Below are positions 18,234 through 27,592 of a stretch of 64,000 bases of DNA, piece after piece. Position 1 is the stretch's first letter; every line of letters begins with the position of its first letter. Under the pieces are notes generated by a model, which saw only the letters and a list, made by a program, of their open reading frames with translations, was not told where the DNA came from and ran no database searches. A program made the translations under genes and the position numbers. Source of the DNA: Sphingomonas oligoaromativorans (GTDB taxonomy: Bacteria; Pseudomonadota; Alphaproteobacteria; Sphingomonadales; Sphingomonadaceae); assembly GCF_011762195.1 (NCBI RefSeq), contig NZ_JAASQK010000001.1, forward strand, positions 682,001-746,000, read 5' to 3'.

Positions 18234-19526
18234 TCAGAGGCCGGGCTGGGCCAATGCCTCCGCGGAGAAGGTGAAGCGGCTCGCCAGCAGCAGCCCGATC
18301 AGGCTGAGAACCGCCGCGCCGGCCAGATACACGCCGACGGACGTCAATCCGCCATGCTCGGCGAGGACTTGCGCGATGGCGGGCGTGAGGCCGCCACCGA
18401 TGATGCCGCCGACGTTGAAGGCGAGCGAGGTGCCCGTATAGCGGACTTGCGGCGGAAACAGACCGGGCAGCCATGCGCCGAGCGGCCCGTACACGAAGCC
18501 CATGGTGAGCAGCGCCAGCGCCAGGAACAGGAAAACGCCGCCGATCTGCCCGCTGCCGACGAGGGGCGCCAGCAGCGCGCCGGCCGCGATCGTCCCGAGG
18601 CATCCCCAGATCAGGACGCGCCGAGGGTCCAGCAGCCGATCGGACAGCCAGCCGGCGAAGAGGATGCCCGCCGCCATGAACAGGATCGCGCCGAGCTGCG
18701 CCTCCAGGAAGGACTGGCGGGGATAGCCGAGCTGGGTGGTGCCGTAGCCGAGCGTGAAGGCGGTCGCGATATAATAGAGCGCGAAGCAGGCGACGACGCC
18801 CAGCGTGGCGGCCACCACCGGGCCGAAACGGCTTCGCAGGACTTCCATGATCGGCACGCGGGGAGGGGCCTCCTCCTCGATCGCGGCGGCGAAGGCGGCG
18901 GTCTCGGTCAGCTTGAGCCGCACCCACAGGCCGAGGCCGACGAGCAGCGCACTGGCGAGGAAGGGGATGCGCCAGCCCCAGTCGCGGAACTGATCCGGGC
19001 TGAGGCCAAGCCCCAGCAACAGGAAGAAGCCATTGGCGGCAAGGAAGCCGACCGGCGCACCGAGCTGCGGCATCATGCCGTATCGCGCCCGCCATCCCGG
19101 TGGCGCGTTCTCCACCGCCAGCAACGCGGCGCCGCTCCACTCGCCGCCGAGACCGATGCCCTGCCCGAAGCGCAGCAGGCAGAGCAGGGCGGGCGCGAGC
19201 CATCCGACCATCGCATAGGTTGGCAGGAAGGCGATGGCCGCCGTGGAGATGCCCATCAGCAGCAAGGAGGCGACCAGCGTCGACTTGCGGCCGATCCGAT
19301 CGCCGAAATGGCCGAACAGCGCGCCGCCCAGCGGGCGGGCGAGGAAGGCGAGGCCGAAGCTCGCATAGGACGACAGAAGCTGCGCGGATGCGGAACTGGC
19401 CGGAAAGAAGAGCGGCCCGAACACGAGGCTGGTCGCCGTGGCGTAGATATAGAAATCATAGAATTCGACCGACGTGCCGACCAGGCTCGCCAGCAGGATA
19501 CGGGTCGTCTGCCTTGCCTCTCGCAT
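18234..19526 (-). CDS. MHS-type MFS transporter
   Basis: A 430-residue, 12-helix member of the metabolite:proton symporter family (the group of ShiA, KgtP and ProP). Typical features are GTSVEFYDFYIYATATSLVF at the N-terminus, GHFGDRIGRKSTL in the helix 2-3 loop and LRFGQGIGLGGEWSGA in helix 4. It likely imports an organic acid or other small metabolite. The start at ATG 19526 is preceded by a rather close GAGGA. It is flanked on the same strand by cutC (59 bp upstream) and the dienelactone hydrolase (31 bp downstream), suggesting one transcript. Confidence 0.91.
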   Translation of the reverse strand: MREARQTTRILLASLVGTSVEFYDFYIYATATSLVFGPLFFPASSASAQLLSSYASFGLAFLARPLGGALFGHFGDRIGRKSTLVASLLLMGISTAAIAFLPTYAMVGWLAPALLCLLRFGQGIGLGGEWSGAALLAVENAPPGWRARYGMMPQLGAPVGFLAANGFFLLLGLGLSPDQFRDWGWRIPFLASALLVGLGLWVRLKLTETAAFAAAIEEEAPPRVPIMEVLRSRFGPVVAATLGVVACFALYYIATAFTLGYGTTQLGYPRQSFLEAQLGAILFMAAGILFAGWLSDRLLDPRRVLIWGCLGTIAAGALLAPLVGSGQIGGVFLFLALALLTMGFVYGPLGAWLPGLFPPQVRYTGTSLAFNVGGIIGGGLTPAIAQVLAEHGGLTSVGVYLAGAAVLSLIGLLLASRFTFSAEALAQPGL

Positions 19527-19585
19527 ATTCCTCACTCTTGTATCATCCAGCCGGACCAAGCCCCGTGCGGTGGCTTTGATCCGGG

Positions 19586-20320
19586 TTATGCCCTCGTTTC
19601 CGCCTGTCCGATCGCGGCGGCTATTCCCGCTACGATCCGGCGGTCCGTGATCCGGCGCGGGCCTTGGGCGAAGCCGAAACATATCGTCTTCTCCTCGGGC
19701 GGGGCACCGGGCCGGCTGGCGGATCCGTGAATCTCGCGCACACTGGTGGCCGCGACCAGCGCTGCGGCATTGTCGGGACGCACGCCCGCCCCCGCCATGA
19801 TCGACAGATGCGGCCCCGCAACCTCGACCATGCGGGCCAGCGTCGCGGCGCCTTCGGGCGCGCTTGCCGCCCCTCCCGAACTCAGAATCTTGTCGTAGCC
19901 GAGGACACGGGCCTCCTCCACGGCCGCAACCGGGTCGACGGAGAGATCGATCGCCCGGTGCAGCACGATCGTCGCATCGCGAGCCGCGTCCCGGAAGCGG
20001 GCCATCGCCTCGCGATCGAGCCGGCCATCGGGCAACAGCGCCCCCACCACCACGCCGGCCGCGCCTCGTGCGAGTGCAAGGCGGATCTCCTCGATCATCA
20101 CAGGCACGTCGCCGTCTTCCAGCACATATCCGCCGGCACGCAGGCGGATCATCGGGTGGACCGGCAATCCAGAGGCAACCGCCTGCTCGATCAGGGCCGC
20201 CGATGGAGTAAGTCCGCCGAGCTCCAGGGCCGAGCAAAGTTCGAGCCGATCGGCGCCGCCGGCGACGGCCTCGCGGATGCCCGCCGGATCATCGACGCAG
20301 ATTTCGAGAAGAATGCCCAT
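19586..20320 (-). CDS. cutC: Copper homeostasis protein CutC
   Basis: A 244-residue TIM-barrel protein matching CutC over its full length: LEICVDDPAGIREAVAGGAD at the N-terminus, DRLELCSALELGGLTPS, PVHPMIRLRAGGY and LHRAIDLSVDP, KILSSGGAASAPEG. The family is linked to copper tolerance in some bacteria, although its biochemical role is unsettled and a metabolic role is possible. It is the first gene of a probable three-gene minus-strand unit with the MHS transporter and dienelactone hydrolase, and diverges from the large secreted protein. Confidence 0.92.
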   Translation of the reverse strand: MGILLEICVDDPAGIREAVAGGADRLELCSALELGGLTPSAALIEQAVASGLPVHPMIRLRAGGYVLEDGDVPVMIEEIRLALARGAAGVVVGALLPDGRLDREAMARFRDAARDATIVLHRAIDLSVDPVAAVEEARVLGYDKILSSGGAASAPEGAATLARMVEVAGPHLSIMAGAGVRPDNAAALVAATSVREIHGSASRPGAPPEEKTICFGFAQGPRRITDRRIVAGIAAAIGQAETRA

Positions 20321-20420
20321 CCGCCGCACCCTAGGGCGCTTTGCGGCGATGCCAAGCGCTACCCTGAATGCCCGGCGCGGGAGCGATATTCCGTTGGGAA
20401 CCGCTGCCGGGCTGAAGGGT

Positions 20421-20460
20421 CTGTATCTCGAACCTTTGCTCCCGTTCATTCTGTATCTTG
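20421..20460. repeat. Two direct repeats CTGTATCTyG, 30 bp apart
   Basis: CTGTATCTCG (20421-20430) and CTGTATCTTG (20451-20460) are exactly 30 bp apart start to start, close to three helical turns, in the region between the divergent cutC and secreted-protein genes. The spacing would place two regulator molecules on the same DNA face. No known consensus is recognised. Confidence 0.35.
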
Positions 20461-20518
20461 CCGAGCGCTGGCAGGCAGGGGGCGAATCCGAGACCCTTTC
20501 CAGTGTATGAGCCCGCCC

Positions 20519-22654
20519 ATGCATCGTCGCCTTCTTCTGTCCGCCTCCCTTCTCGCTGGTCTGCTGGGTAGCCGCGCCGTCGCCGCCGATCCGGCTCCGT
20601 TCGATCTGACGGGGCCGACGCTCCGCGTCACCGTCACGCATCAGGGCAAGAGCTTGCCCATCGCGCAGGTGCCGCAGCTTTCCGCGGGCGACAGGCTCGA
20701 TATCCGGGCCGATCTGCCCAAGGATCAGTCGGCGCATTATCTGCTGATCGCGGCCTTCCTGCGCGGATCGACCAACCCGCCACCGGACAAGTGGTTCTAC
20801 CAATCCGAAACATGGAAGAAGAACAAGAAGGCGCGGGCCGGCCTTTCGCTCACCGTGCCGGATGGCGCGCAGCAGGTCGTGCTGTTCCTGGCGCCCGAAA
20901 CCGGCGGCGACTTCTCGACTTTGCGCAATTCCGTGCAGGGCCGGCCGGGCGCCTTCGTGCGAGCGGCGCAGGATCTGGCGCAGGCTTCGCTCGACCATGG
21001 CCGGCTCGACACCTATCTCGGCGAGGTCCGCAAGGTTGTGCCCGACGACCCGGAGCGGCTCAAGCGCATCGCGCCGCTGCTCGCGCGGAGCCTTCAGGTG
21101 AAGGTGAATGACGACTGCCTGACCAAGATGCCGTCGCTGCAATCCGCCTGCCTGCTCCAGAACCAGGAGACGCTGGTGCTGAGCGACGGGCACAGCAACG
21201 CCATCACCGAGGCGGTGGCCGGGCCGGGGGCGGATCTGGCGCTTCAGCTCAGCGCCACGCCGCAGGGCGGGCTCGGCTATTACAGCCCCTATATCGCGGC
21301 GATCCGAGATATCATCGGCATCTTCAGTTCGATCCACACGGCGAAATATCAATATATCCCCGCGCTCGCGACGATGGACGGCGATCAGATGCGGCTGGTT
21401 CTGAACGCGCCGCCGTCCTTCCACAATCCGAAGTCGGTGCTGGTCGCCCCCCTGCCGGTGGTGGCGCCCGTGCATGTGCCGCCGCTTCAGGTGCCGGAGG
21501 TTTCTCCGTCGCTCTGTCTCCAGTCGGCCGAACCGCTGCTGCCGATGAGCGGCGCGCCGCTCATCTATTCGACGCATTATGCCCATGACCTCAGCCTGCG
21601 CGTGAAGCTGCCCGATGGTCGTGACATCGATCTGCCGGCGATCCCGGACGTGGAGCAGGGCGGATTGCGTATCATGATGGCGGGCAAGCTCCCGGCGGGG
21701 GTCTCCGGTCCGCTGGAAGGGCGCATACATGGCGTGTGGGGTTTCCAGCCGTTCGACGGCCCGACGGTGCGCTTGCAGGCCCTGCAGGCCGGCCAGTGGC
21801 GGCCGGGCTCAAGCAGCCCTCCCTCGGCTGGAGGCACGACCACGCTCGTCGGCGGCGCGGCGGCGTGCGTCACCGGCGTGACGCTCCAGATCGGCGGTGC
21901 GGCGCCTGTCAGGACGACATGGAAGAAGGAAGGCCCGGATCGGATCAGCATCGCGCTTCCCGCCGGCGACGGAAAGGGCGCGCTGGCGGTGGAGATCGCA
22001 GGCCCCGGCGGGGCGTCGCCGGACAAGGTGGTGCTCGCCGCGCCGCGCACGCCGACACGGCTCGCCGCGAGCATGATCGCGCATAATGTGCAACGCGCGG
22101 CGGCGAGCGGGCCGGTCGCGATCACGCTCGGCAGCGACAGCGAGATACCCGGCAACGCGACCTTCACCTTCTCGCTGCGAACCGACGGGAATGCCCGGCT
22201 GACTGGTCAGGAGAGCATCGAGATCGCCGCCGCGTCGGGCGGGGAGGGGGCGCGGCTCACCGTCTCGAACGGCCTTACCTTCGTCGACGACCATGTTCTG
22301 ATCGCCACCTTCCAGCCCGGCCGGCTGCTCGGCCCGTCCGCCTTCGGAGCGCTCAGGGCGCGTATCGTGCGCGATGGCGCGGAAAGCGACTGGCTGCCCA
22401 TCGGCACGCTGGTGCGCCTGCCGACGCTGACCCAGTTGCAATGTGCCGCCGCCCCGGCGGATGGCTGTACGCTCACGGGAAGCGGCCTGTTCCTGATCGA
22501 CAGCCTGTCCGCGACGCCCGGTTTCGAGCATCCGCAGGCCGTGCCGGCGGGCTACGCCTCCGACACGCTGCCCGTGCCGCGACCGGCGGACAACGGAGCG
22601 CTCTATTTCCGCCTCCACGATGCCCCCGATGTCGCCAACAGGATCGGGGGCTGA
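20519..22654 (+). CDS. Large secreted protein of unknown function
   Basis: A 711-residue protein with a clear Sec signal peptide (MHRRLLLSASLLAGLLGSRAV, cleavage after AVAA). No enzyme family is recognised. The N-terminal 120 residues look beta-rich; residues about 150-300 hold a segment with two Cys (DDCLTKMPSLQSACLL) near residue 200 that could form a disulfide; the middle and C-terminal parts read as repeated beta-sandwich units with Ala/Gly/Pro-rich linkers. A second Cys pair (QCAAAPADGCTL) lies near the C-terminus. A periplasmic or surface structural or binding role is plausible. ATG 20507 is an alternative start four codons earlier; neither has a strong ribosome site. It is convergent with the GH127 gene 13 bp away. 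Confidence 0.72.
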   Translation: MHRRLLLSASLLAGLLGSRAVAADPAPFDLTGPTLRVTVTHQGKSLPIAQVPQLSAGDRLDIRADLPKDQSAHYLLIAAFLRGSTNPPPDKWFYQSETWKKNKKARAGLSLTVPDGAQQVVLFLAPETGGDFSTLRNSVQGRPGAFVRAAQDLAQASLDHGRLDTYLGEVRKVVPDDPERLKRIAPLLARSLQVKVNDDCLTKMPSLQSACLLQNQETLVLSDGHSNAITEAVAGPGADLALQLSATPQGGLGYYSPYIAAIRDIIGIFSSIHTAKYQYIPALATMDGDQMRLVLNAPPSFHNPKSVLVAPLPVVAPVHVPPLQVPEVSPSLCLQSAEPLLPMSGAPLIYSTHYAHDLSLRVKLPDGRDIDLPAIPDVEQGGLRIMMAGKLPAGVSGPLEGRIHGVWGFQPFDGPTVRLQALQAGQWRPGSSSPPSAGGTTTLVGGAAACVTGVTLQIGGAAPVRTTWKKEGPDRISIALPAGDGKGALAVEIAGPGGASPDKVVLAAPRTPTRLAASMIAHNVQRAAASGPVAITLGSDSEIPGNATFTFSLRTDGNARLTGQESIEIAAASGGEGARLTVSNGLTFVDDHVLIATFQPGRLLGPSAFGALRARIVRDGAESDWLPIGTLVRLPTLTQLQCAAAPADGCTLTGSGLFLIDSLSATPGFEHPQAVPAGYASDTLPVPRPADNGALYFRLHDAPDVANRIGG

Positions 22655-22667
22655 CAGGCCACCGCCC

Positions 22668-25439
22668 TCAGGTGGTCCTGGACATCCAGACTTGCGAGAG
22701 CGTCGGCCCTTCCTTCCGATGGCTGGGAAATTCGGGTGAAGGCCCGGCGCGGTTCATGCGCGCATAGTTGGGCACGGCCAGCATCGGAGCGCCGTCCGCC
22801 CATTGGCCGGTAATCGTCATGACGCCGTTCAGCAGATCGCCCCGCCACGCGGTTGCCAGAGGGGCGTTGCCGAGCGGAACGTCCAGCCGCTGCCGATCGG
22901 CGGCCTCGCTATTGTAGATAAGGGGGCCGTAGCGGAGTGCGACCTTGCCCTTTGTCGCGGCCACCACATCCCGGCTCACGATCCGCTGCACGGCCATCGG
23001 CAGTTCGAGATCGACCCGGTCGCCGGCCTTCCACTCGCGCTCGATCACCGCATAGCCGTTGACGACGGGAGCCCTGACTTCCGATCCGTTGACGGACAGA
23101 CGGCGCAGCCCGCTCACTTCGGGCGTCGAGGCGTAAAGCTCGCTCGTCGTGCGATCCGGCACGCGGAGATGGAGCGCGAAACGACGCGGTGCCGCCGGAT
23201 TGACGGTGATCGCCACCGTGCCCGCCCAAGGATAGTCCGTCTCCTGCACCATCTCCACCCGCGTGCCGGCCACCTCGCCGACATCGATCCGGCTGCCGGC
23301 GAACAGATTGACGAACAGGCCTTGCGAGCTCTTCGCATAGGCCCAGGTCGGCATCATCAGGAGTGTCCGGGGGATGTTCCCCACACAGCAGGGGCAATCG
23401 TGCCACGCATAGCGCTCGGTGTTGATGAGCGGATTCGTGTAGGTGTAATGATGGCCGTCGATATCGGTCGCGCCCAGCAGTGCGTTATACATGGTCTCCT
23501 CATAGAGGTCCGCATATCGCGCATCATGATAGGCAAGGTTGAGCTTGTACTGGAAGAAAATCAGCCCACAGCTTGAGCAGGATTCGCAATAGGCGTCGTT
23601 CTTCAGCGCATAGTCGTCGCCGAATCCCTCCGAAGAATCCCCGCTGCCGATGCCGCCGGTGACATAATATTTGCGATTGACCATATTGTCCCAAAGCGAC
23701 GCGACGGCGCTCTGATAATCGCGATCGCCGGTCTCGGCGGCGATGTCCGCCATGCCGGAATAGAAATAGACGGCGCGAACCGCGTGGCCCACCGCCTGAT
23801 ATTGGCGGCTGGGCGGCAGGTGGCTCTGGTCATATTCATCGCCGCCCCGGCGCGATTCCAGCAGGAAGCGGGCGAGCGCGATATAGGCGTCGCCCTGGCC
23901 TCCGCCCTCCATGTCGTTGACGAAGCGGCCGAAGCGGACGAGGGCCTGCTCCATCTCCTGATGACCGTCGAACCAGGCCTTCTTGCCCGGCCCGATGTTC
24001 GCCACCCAACAATCCGCGAGTCGCCGGGCCGCATGGTAGAGCCGCCGGTCCTGTCCTTTGGTCAGCGTGTAATGGTTGATCGCGGATTCGATGAAATATC
24101 CCGAGACATAGCCTTCATGATTGCCGCGATGCGCAGGATCCCAGCGCTGCGGCCATTCCTTCCGATCGGCCAGCGTATAGGCGGTCTGGAGATAGCCGTC
24201 CGGGTGCTGGGCGGCGAGGATGATCGGTATCCAGCGTTCGAGCGTGGCCCGCATCCCATCGTGCGCCGCCACGATCTCGGGATCGCCGGCCGGATCGACC
24301 ATCAGCGCGAGACACATCGATTCCACCGTCTGATGCACCCAGGCGTTGGAGAAGACATAGCCCTGATGCGGCTTATGCGGTTCGCCCCGCAACGCTTTCG
24401 CCGCCTCGATGAAATTGTCGAGCCCGCCTCTGCCTTCCTTGAGGTCGGTGCGTTCGCAATAGTCGACGCAGTGTGGAATCCAGTTGACGATCAGCGCCTT
24501 GGCCCGCGCCCGCCAGAAGGGGCTCGTGATCGTGTAGGGCGTCGTATAGACCACCTCCAGCCGCTCGGCCGGCGGGGCTGCCTGCGCGCGGAGCCGCAGA
24601 CGCGATGCAGTGGTCTTGCCGTTGGCGGATGCGCTCGCCTCCAGCACATAATCCCCGGCCGAGGTCGCCATGGCGCTCGTTTCGGCGGTGCTTGCGTTCG
24701 CGAACAGGATATCGCCCGGCCCGCTGATCTTCCGCCACCGGAAGGCGCTCGCCGGCGCCCCGAGTTGCTTCATTTGCGCCGCCAGATAGGTCTTGCCGCC
24801 AAGCACCACCGTCCGGTCCGGGCCTGCCGCTACCGCCGGAGCGAGGGCGGGAGGCGTGCCCGGCCCATACACTTTCCATTGCAGGATGCCGGCCGGCCTC
24901 TTCCCGTTGGAGGAAATCTCCAGCCTCAGTCGCGGGGTGCGGACGGGATCGAATCCCGTGCTGTCATAGGCATCCCGAGACACGCCCAAACCTTGGGGGT
25001 TGCCCACCGGGACGAAGCCCGAACCGTTCCAGTAGAGAATCCGGTAGCGGGCCGGCAGCTCAGTGCCCTCGCTGCCTTCCTGCCAATAGACGTCGATCCG
25101 ATCCACGGAGACCGGCTCCGGCCAGTCATACTGGACCCATTGATCGTCCGTGCTGGGCGAGAAATCGAAGGCGATCGGCGCGGCATCGCCCGAATTCTTC
25201 GGCTCCTTCCCATCGTTGAGGCGCGGCAGCTTGGACGGCATCGTGCAGAAGGACGCGGTGGGAACCGCCACGAGAGCGAGATTGGCGGCACGGGGCGATG
25301 CAGGCGGAGCGACGGCACCCGCGGCCGACGCCGCTGCCAGCGCGGAGGTGCCCGCCAGAAAGCCCCGTCGGCTCAACCGCGCATGTTTCGCCCAGTTTCC
25401 GGCATCCGCCCCATGCCGCCCGCAACCTGACCCGGCCAT
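22668..25439 (-). CDS. GH127 family (DUF1680) beta-L-arabinofuranosidase-like enzyme, Tat-exported
   Basis: A 923-residue exported protein. A twin-arginine signal (LSRRGFLAG then an Ala-rich stretch) starts near residue 20. Residues about 50-190 resemble a discoidin-type sugar-binding domain (VQYDWPEPVSVDRIDVYWQE), about 195-260 a short PKD-like domain, and from about 265 the (alpha/alpha)6 GH127 domain. The metal site of the family is visible: YCESCSSCG near residue 616 (Glu and Cys) and HDCPCC near residue 681 (adjacent Cys including the expected nucleophile). The family removes terminal arabinofuranose or related sugars from plant glycans. ATG 25439 has GGGAG upstream. A near-palindrome ATGTCGGACAA at 25500-25510 may be a GntR-type site. 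It diverges from nasT. Confidence 0.9.
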   Translation of the reverse strand: MAGSGCGRHGADAGNWAKHARLSRRGFLAGTSALAAASAAGAVAPPASPRAANLALVAVPTASFCTMPSKLPRLNDGKEPKNSGDAAPIAFDFSPSTDDQWVQYDWPEPVSVDRIDVYWQEGSEGTELPARYRILYWNGSGFVPVGNPQGLGVSRDAYDSTGFDPVRTPRLRLEISSNGKRPAGILQWKVYGPGTPPALAPAVAAGPDRTVVLGGKTYLAAQMKQLGAPASAFRWRKISGPGDILFANASTAETSAMATSAGDYVLEASASANGKTTASRLRLRAQAAPPAERLEVVYTTPYTITSPFWRARAKALIVNWIPHCVDYCERTDLKEGRGGLDNFIEAAKALRGEPHKPHQGYVFSNAWVHQTVESMCLALMVDPAGDPEIVAAHDGMRATLERWIPIILAAQHPDGYLQTAYTLADRKEWPQRWDPAHRGNHEGYVSGYFIESAINHYTLTKGQDRRLYHAARRLADCWVANIGPGKKAWFDGHQEMEQALVRFGRFVNDMEGGGQGDAYIALARFLLESRRGGDEYDQSHLPPSRQYQAVGHAVRAVYFYSGMADIAAETGDRDYQSAVASLWDNMVNRKYYVTGGIGSGDSSEGFGDDYALKNDAYCESCSSCGLIFFQYKLNLAYHDARYADLYEETMYNALLGATDIDGHHYTYTNPLINTERYAWHDCPCCVGNIPRTLLMMPTWAYAKSSQGLFVNLFAGSRIDVGEVAGTRVEMVQETDYPWAGTVAITVNPAAPRRFALHLRVPDRTTSELYASTPEVSGLRRLSVNGSEVRAPVVNGYAVIEREWKAGDRVDLELPMAVQRIVSRDVVAATKGKVALRYGPLIYNSEAADRQRLDVPLGNAPLATAWRGDLLNGVMTITGQWADGAPMLAVPNYARMNRAGPSPEFPSHRKEGPTLSQVWMSRTT

Positions 25440-25680
25440 TAGCCCGCTCCCATATGATTGTTCCCGGCGCCCGCACAGGCTGCTCTCAGTTAGCCTATTA
25501 TGTCGGACAAGTTGGCGCAATAGCATGGCGATGGGTTTGTTCGGATCGAGTGGTGGCCTGGTAAACGGTAGCACCCTGCCAATTCATGTCTGACTATTAG
25601 AAAGGATGCGCAGGGCCATTGACCATCGCCCGCGACGCGAACACTCTACCGCAAGTGCGAAGAAAGGGGCGGCGCGGATC

Positions 25681-26262
25681 GTGCGCATCATGATCGTTGA
25701 CGATACGGGCCTGCGCGCCTCCGTGCTGGAGGAAGGGCTGCGCGAGGCCGGCTATGACGATATCCACATCGTCCCGCCGCGCGGCGCCTTCGTCGCTCGG
25801 ATCGAGAGGATGGCGCCGGACGTGGTGCTGATGGATCTCGGCTCCCCCAGCCGCGACACGCTGGAGGAGATGCTGGTGGTCAGCCGTGCGCTGGCGCGGC
25901 CGATCGCGATGTTCGTGGACCAGTCCGACGACGACATGATCGGTGCCGCGATCGACGCCGGGGTCTCCGCCTATGTCGTCGACGGGCTGCGCAAGGAGCG
26001 GGTGAAGCCGATCCTCGATCTCGCCATCCGCCGCTTCAATGCCTTCGCGCGGATGCAGAGCGAACTCGACGAGGCGCGCAGCGCATTGGCCGAACGCAAG
26101 ACCATCGACAGGGCGAAGAATATTCTCATGACCAGTCGCAACCTTTCCGAACCGGATGCCTATGCCCTGCTGCGTTCCACCGCGATGAATCAGGGGCGGC
26201 GCATCGTCGAGGTGGCGGAGGCGCTCATCACCGCCAGCGATCTGCTGGGAGGCCGCGCATGA
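25681..26262 (+). CDS. nasT: ANTAR-domain antitermination regulator NasT
   Basis: A 193-residue two-domain protein. The N-terminal half is receiver-like (MRIMIVDDTGLRAS, VVLMDLGSPSRDT), lacking the usual conserved Lys context; the C-terminal ANTAR three-helix RNA-binding domain covers about residues 130-190 (ERKTIDRAKNILM, EPDAYALLRSTAM). NasT binds paired hexaloop hairpins in nitrate-assimilation leader RNAs and prevents termination; NasS inhibits it in the absence of nitrate or nitrite. GTG 25681 is selected as the start because it begins exactly at the receiver fold and has GGGGCGG upstream. It overlaps nasS by ATGA. Two matching leader RNAs lie downstream in front of narK and nirB. Confidence 0.93.
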   Translation: MRIMIVDDTGLRASVLEEGLREAGYDDIHIVPPRGAFVARIERMAPDVVLMDLGSPSRDTLEEMLVVSRALARPIAMFVDQSDDDMIGAAIDAGVSAYVVDGLRKERVKPILDLAIRRFNAFARMQSELDEARSALAERKTIDRAKNILMTSRNLSEPDAYALLRSTAMNQGRRIVEVAEALITASDLLGGRA

Positions 26263-27467
26263 CCCCGCTTTCCGTCGCCTATCTCCCTTTGGCGGACAGC
26301 GCCGTGCTGGTCGCCGCGAAGGAGAAGGGGTTCGCCGCCGCGCATGATATCGATCTGGCATTGGTGCGGACCGAATCCTGGGCCACGCTGCGCGATCGGC
26401 TGGTCTATGGGCAGGTGCAGGCCGCGCATATGCTCGCGCCACTCGCCATCGCGGTGACGTTGGGGCTGAGCCAGCATCCCGCCTCGCTGTCCGCGCCGTT
26501 CAAGCTCAACGTCAACGGCAACGCGCTGGCCATGGCGACGGACTTCGCCGCCGCGCTCGATCCCGATCCGGCGCGACGCATCGCCGATCCGATCGCGGCC
26601 GCGCACGATTTCGCCACGGCGATCGGGCTGCATCGTCGCAAGCCGGTGATCGGCATCGTCCATCGTTATTCCAGCCATGCGCTGATGCTGCGGTACTGGC
26701 TGGGCTATGCCGGCATCGATCCCGACCGGGATCTGGCGCTGCGCGTGCTGCCGCCCTCGCTGATGGTGGAGGCGATGCGCGGCGGCGAAATCGATGGCTT
26801 CATGGCGGGCGAGCCGTGGAGCAGCGTGGCCGTGCAGGAAGGACTGGCCGAGATCGTCGCCGTCGGCGCGCGCATCTGGCAGCGGGGTGTGGAGAAGGTG
26901 CTCGCTTTCCGCACCGACTGGATGGAGGCACGGCCTGAACTGGTCGACCGCTTGCTGGTGGCGCTGGATCGCGCGGCGGCATGGTGCGACGATCCCGCCA
27001 ATCGGGAGGAACTGGCCGAATTGCTGGCGCGGCCGGCCTATGTCGGGCGGGCGACGGAAACGATCCTGCCGGCGCTTTCCGGCCGGCTGGCGCTGCGTGC
27101 CGCCGATCATCCGGTCGAGTTGCCGGACATGATGATCTTCCACCGCGAGGCGGCCGCCTTCCCGTGGCGGAGCCAGGCGTTGTGGATCTATTCGCAGATG
27201 GTCCGCTGGGGGATGGCCGAACCCTCGGAACAAGCCGAGCGGCAGGCGGCGGCGGTGTTCAGCTCCGACGTCTATCGCCGGGCCTTGGCGGGGACGGGGG
27301 CGCCGATGCCGGGCGCGAGCATGAAGGTGGAGGGGGCGCTCACGACACCCACGGCCGTAGGATCGCATCGCGCGGACCTGACGCTCGGGCCGGACCGCTT
27401 CTTCGACGGGCGTATTTTCGATCCCGCCGATCTGGCGGCTTATCTCGAAGGGCTCCGTCCGCGTTGA
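26259..27467 (+). CDS. nasS: Nitrate sensor NasS (CmpA/NrtA-like)
   Basis: A 402-residue protein related to the nitrate-binding proteins NrtA and CmpA (LSVAYLPLADSAVLVAAKEK at the N-terminus, then GEIDGFMAGEPWSSVAV). Unlike transporter binding proteins it has no signal peptide, consistent with a cytoplasmic sensor. In NasS-NasT systems this protein binds nitrate or nitrite and then releases NasT. Its ATG overlaps the nasT stop, ensuring balanced production. No ABC nitrate permease genes follow; the next gene is a secondary nitrate transporter. Confidence 0.93.
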   Translation: MTPLSVAYLPLADSAVLVAAKEKGFAAAHDIDLALVRTESWATLRDRLVYGQVQAAHMLAPLAIAVTLGLSQHPASLSAPFKLNVNGNALAMATDFAAALDPDPARRIADPIAAAHDFATAIGLHRRKPVIGIVHRYSSHALMLRYWLGYAGIDPDRDLALRVLPPSLMVEAMRGGEIDGFMAGEPWSSVAVQEGLAEIVAVGARIWQRGVEKVLAFRTDWMEARPELVDRLLVALDRAAAWCDDPANREELAELLARPAYVGRATETILPALSGRLALRAADHPVELPDMMIFHREAAAFPWRSQALWIYSQMVRWGMAEPSEQAERQAAAVFSSDVYRRALAGTGAPMPGASMKVEGALTTPTAVGSHRADLTLGPDRFFDGRIFDPADLAAYLEGLRPR

Positions 27468-27493
27468 GCGCCGCACTTTTTGCACTTGCGAAG

Positions 27494-27572
27494 GCGACGG
27501 CTTTGCGGAACACTTGGCCCGTCGCGCGATGATGCGCGCCTAGCGGAGACGCGCCCCAATGCGGGGGCCGCT
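27494..27572 (+). promoter_or_regulatory. ANTAR-type leader RNA upstream of narK
   Basis: Three hairpins precede the narK terminator. (1) GCGACGG (27494-27500) pairs with CCGTCGC (27519-27525). (2) GCGCG-ATGATG-CGCGC (27524-27539) is a hexaloop hairpin whose loop fits A1 but not G4 of the ANTAR consensus; hairpins 1 and 2 share bases and exclude each other. (3) GCCCC-AATGCG-GGGGC (27553-27568), extended by AGCG/CGCT (27542-27572), has the hexaloop with A at position 1 and G at position 4 that defines NasT targets. The layout, two hexaloop hairpins then a terminator, matches known NasR/NasT leaders. Confidence 0.75.
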
Positions 27573-27592
27573 CTCCATCGCAAGATCAGCAG

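Noticed and set aside
25440-25680. ANTAR-type leader before nasT itself
   Set aside because: No pair of hexaloop hairpins followed by a T-tract terminator could be found in this region.
27460-27490. Sigma-54 promoter (GCAC...TTGCA) before narK
   Set aside because: The spacing between GCAC and TTGC is 3 bases rather than about 5, and the -24 GG is absent.
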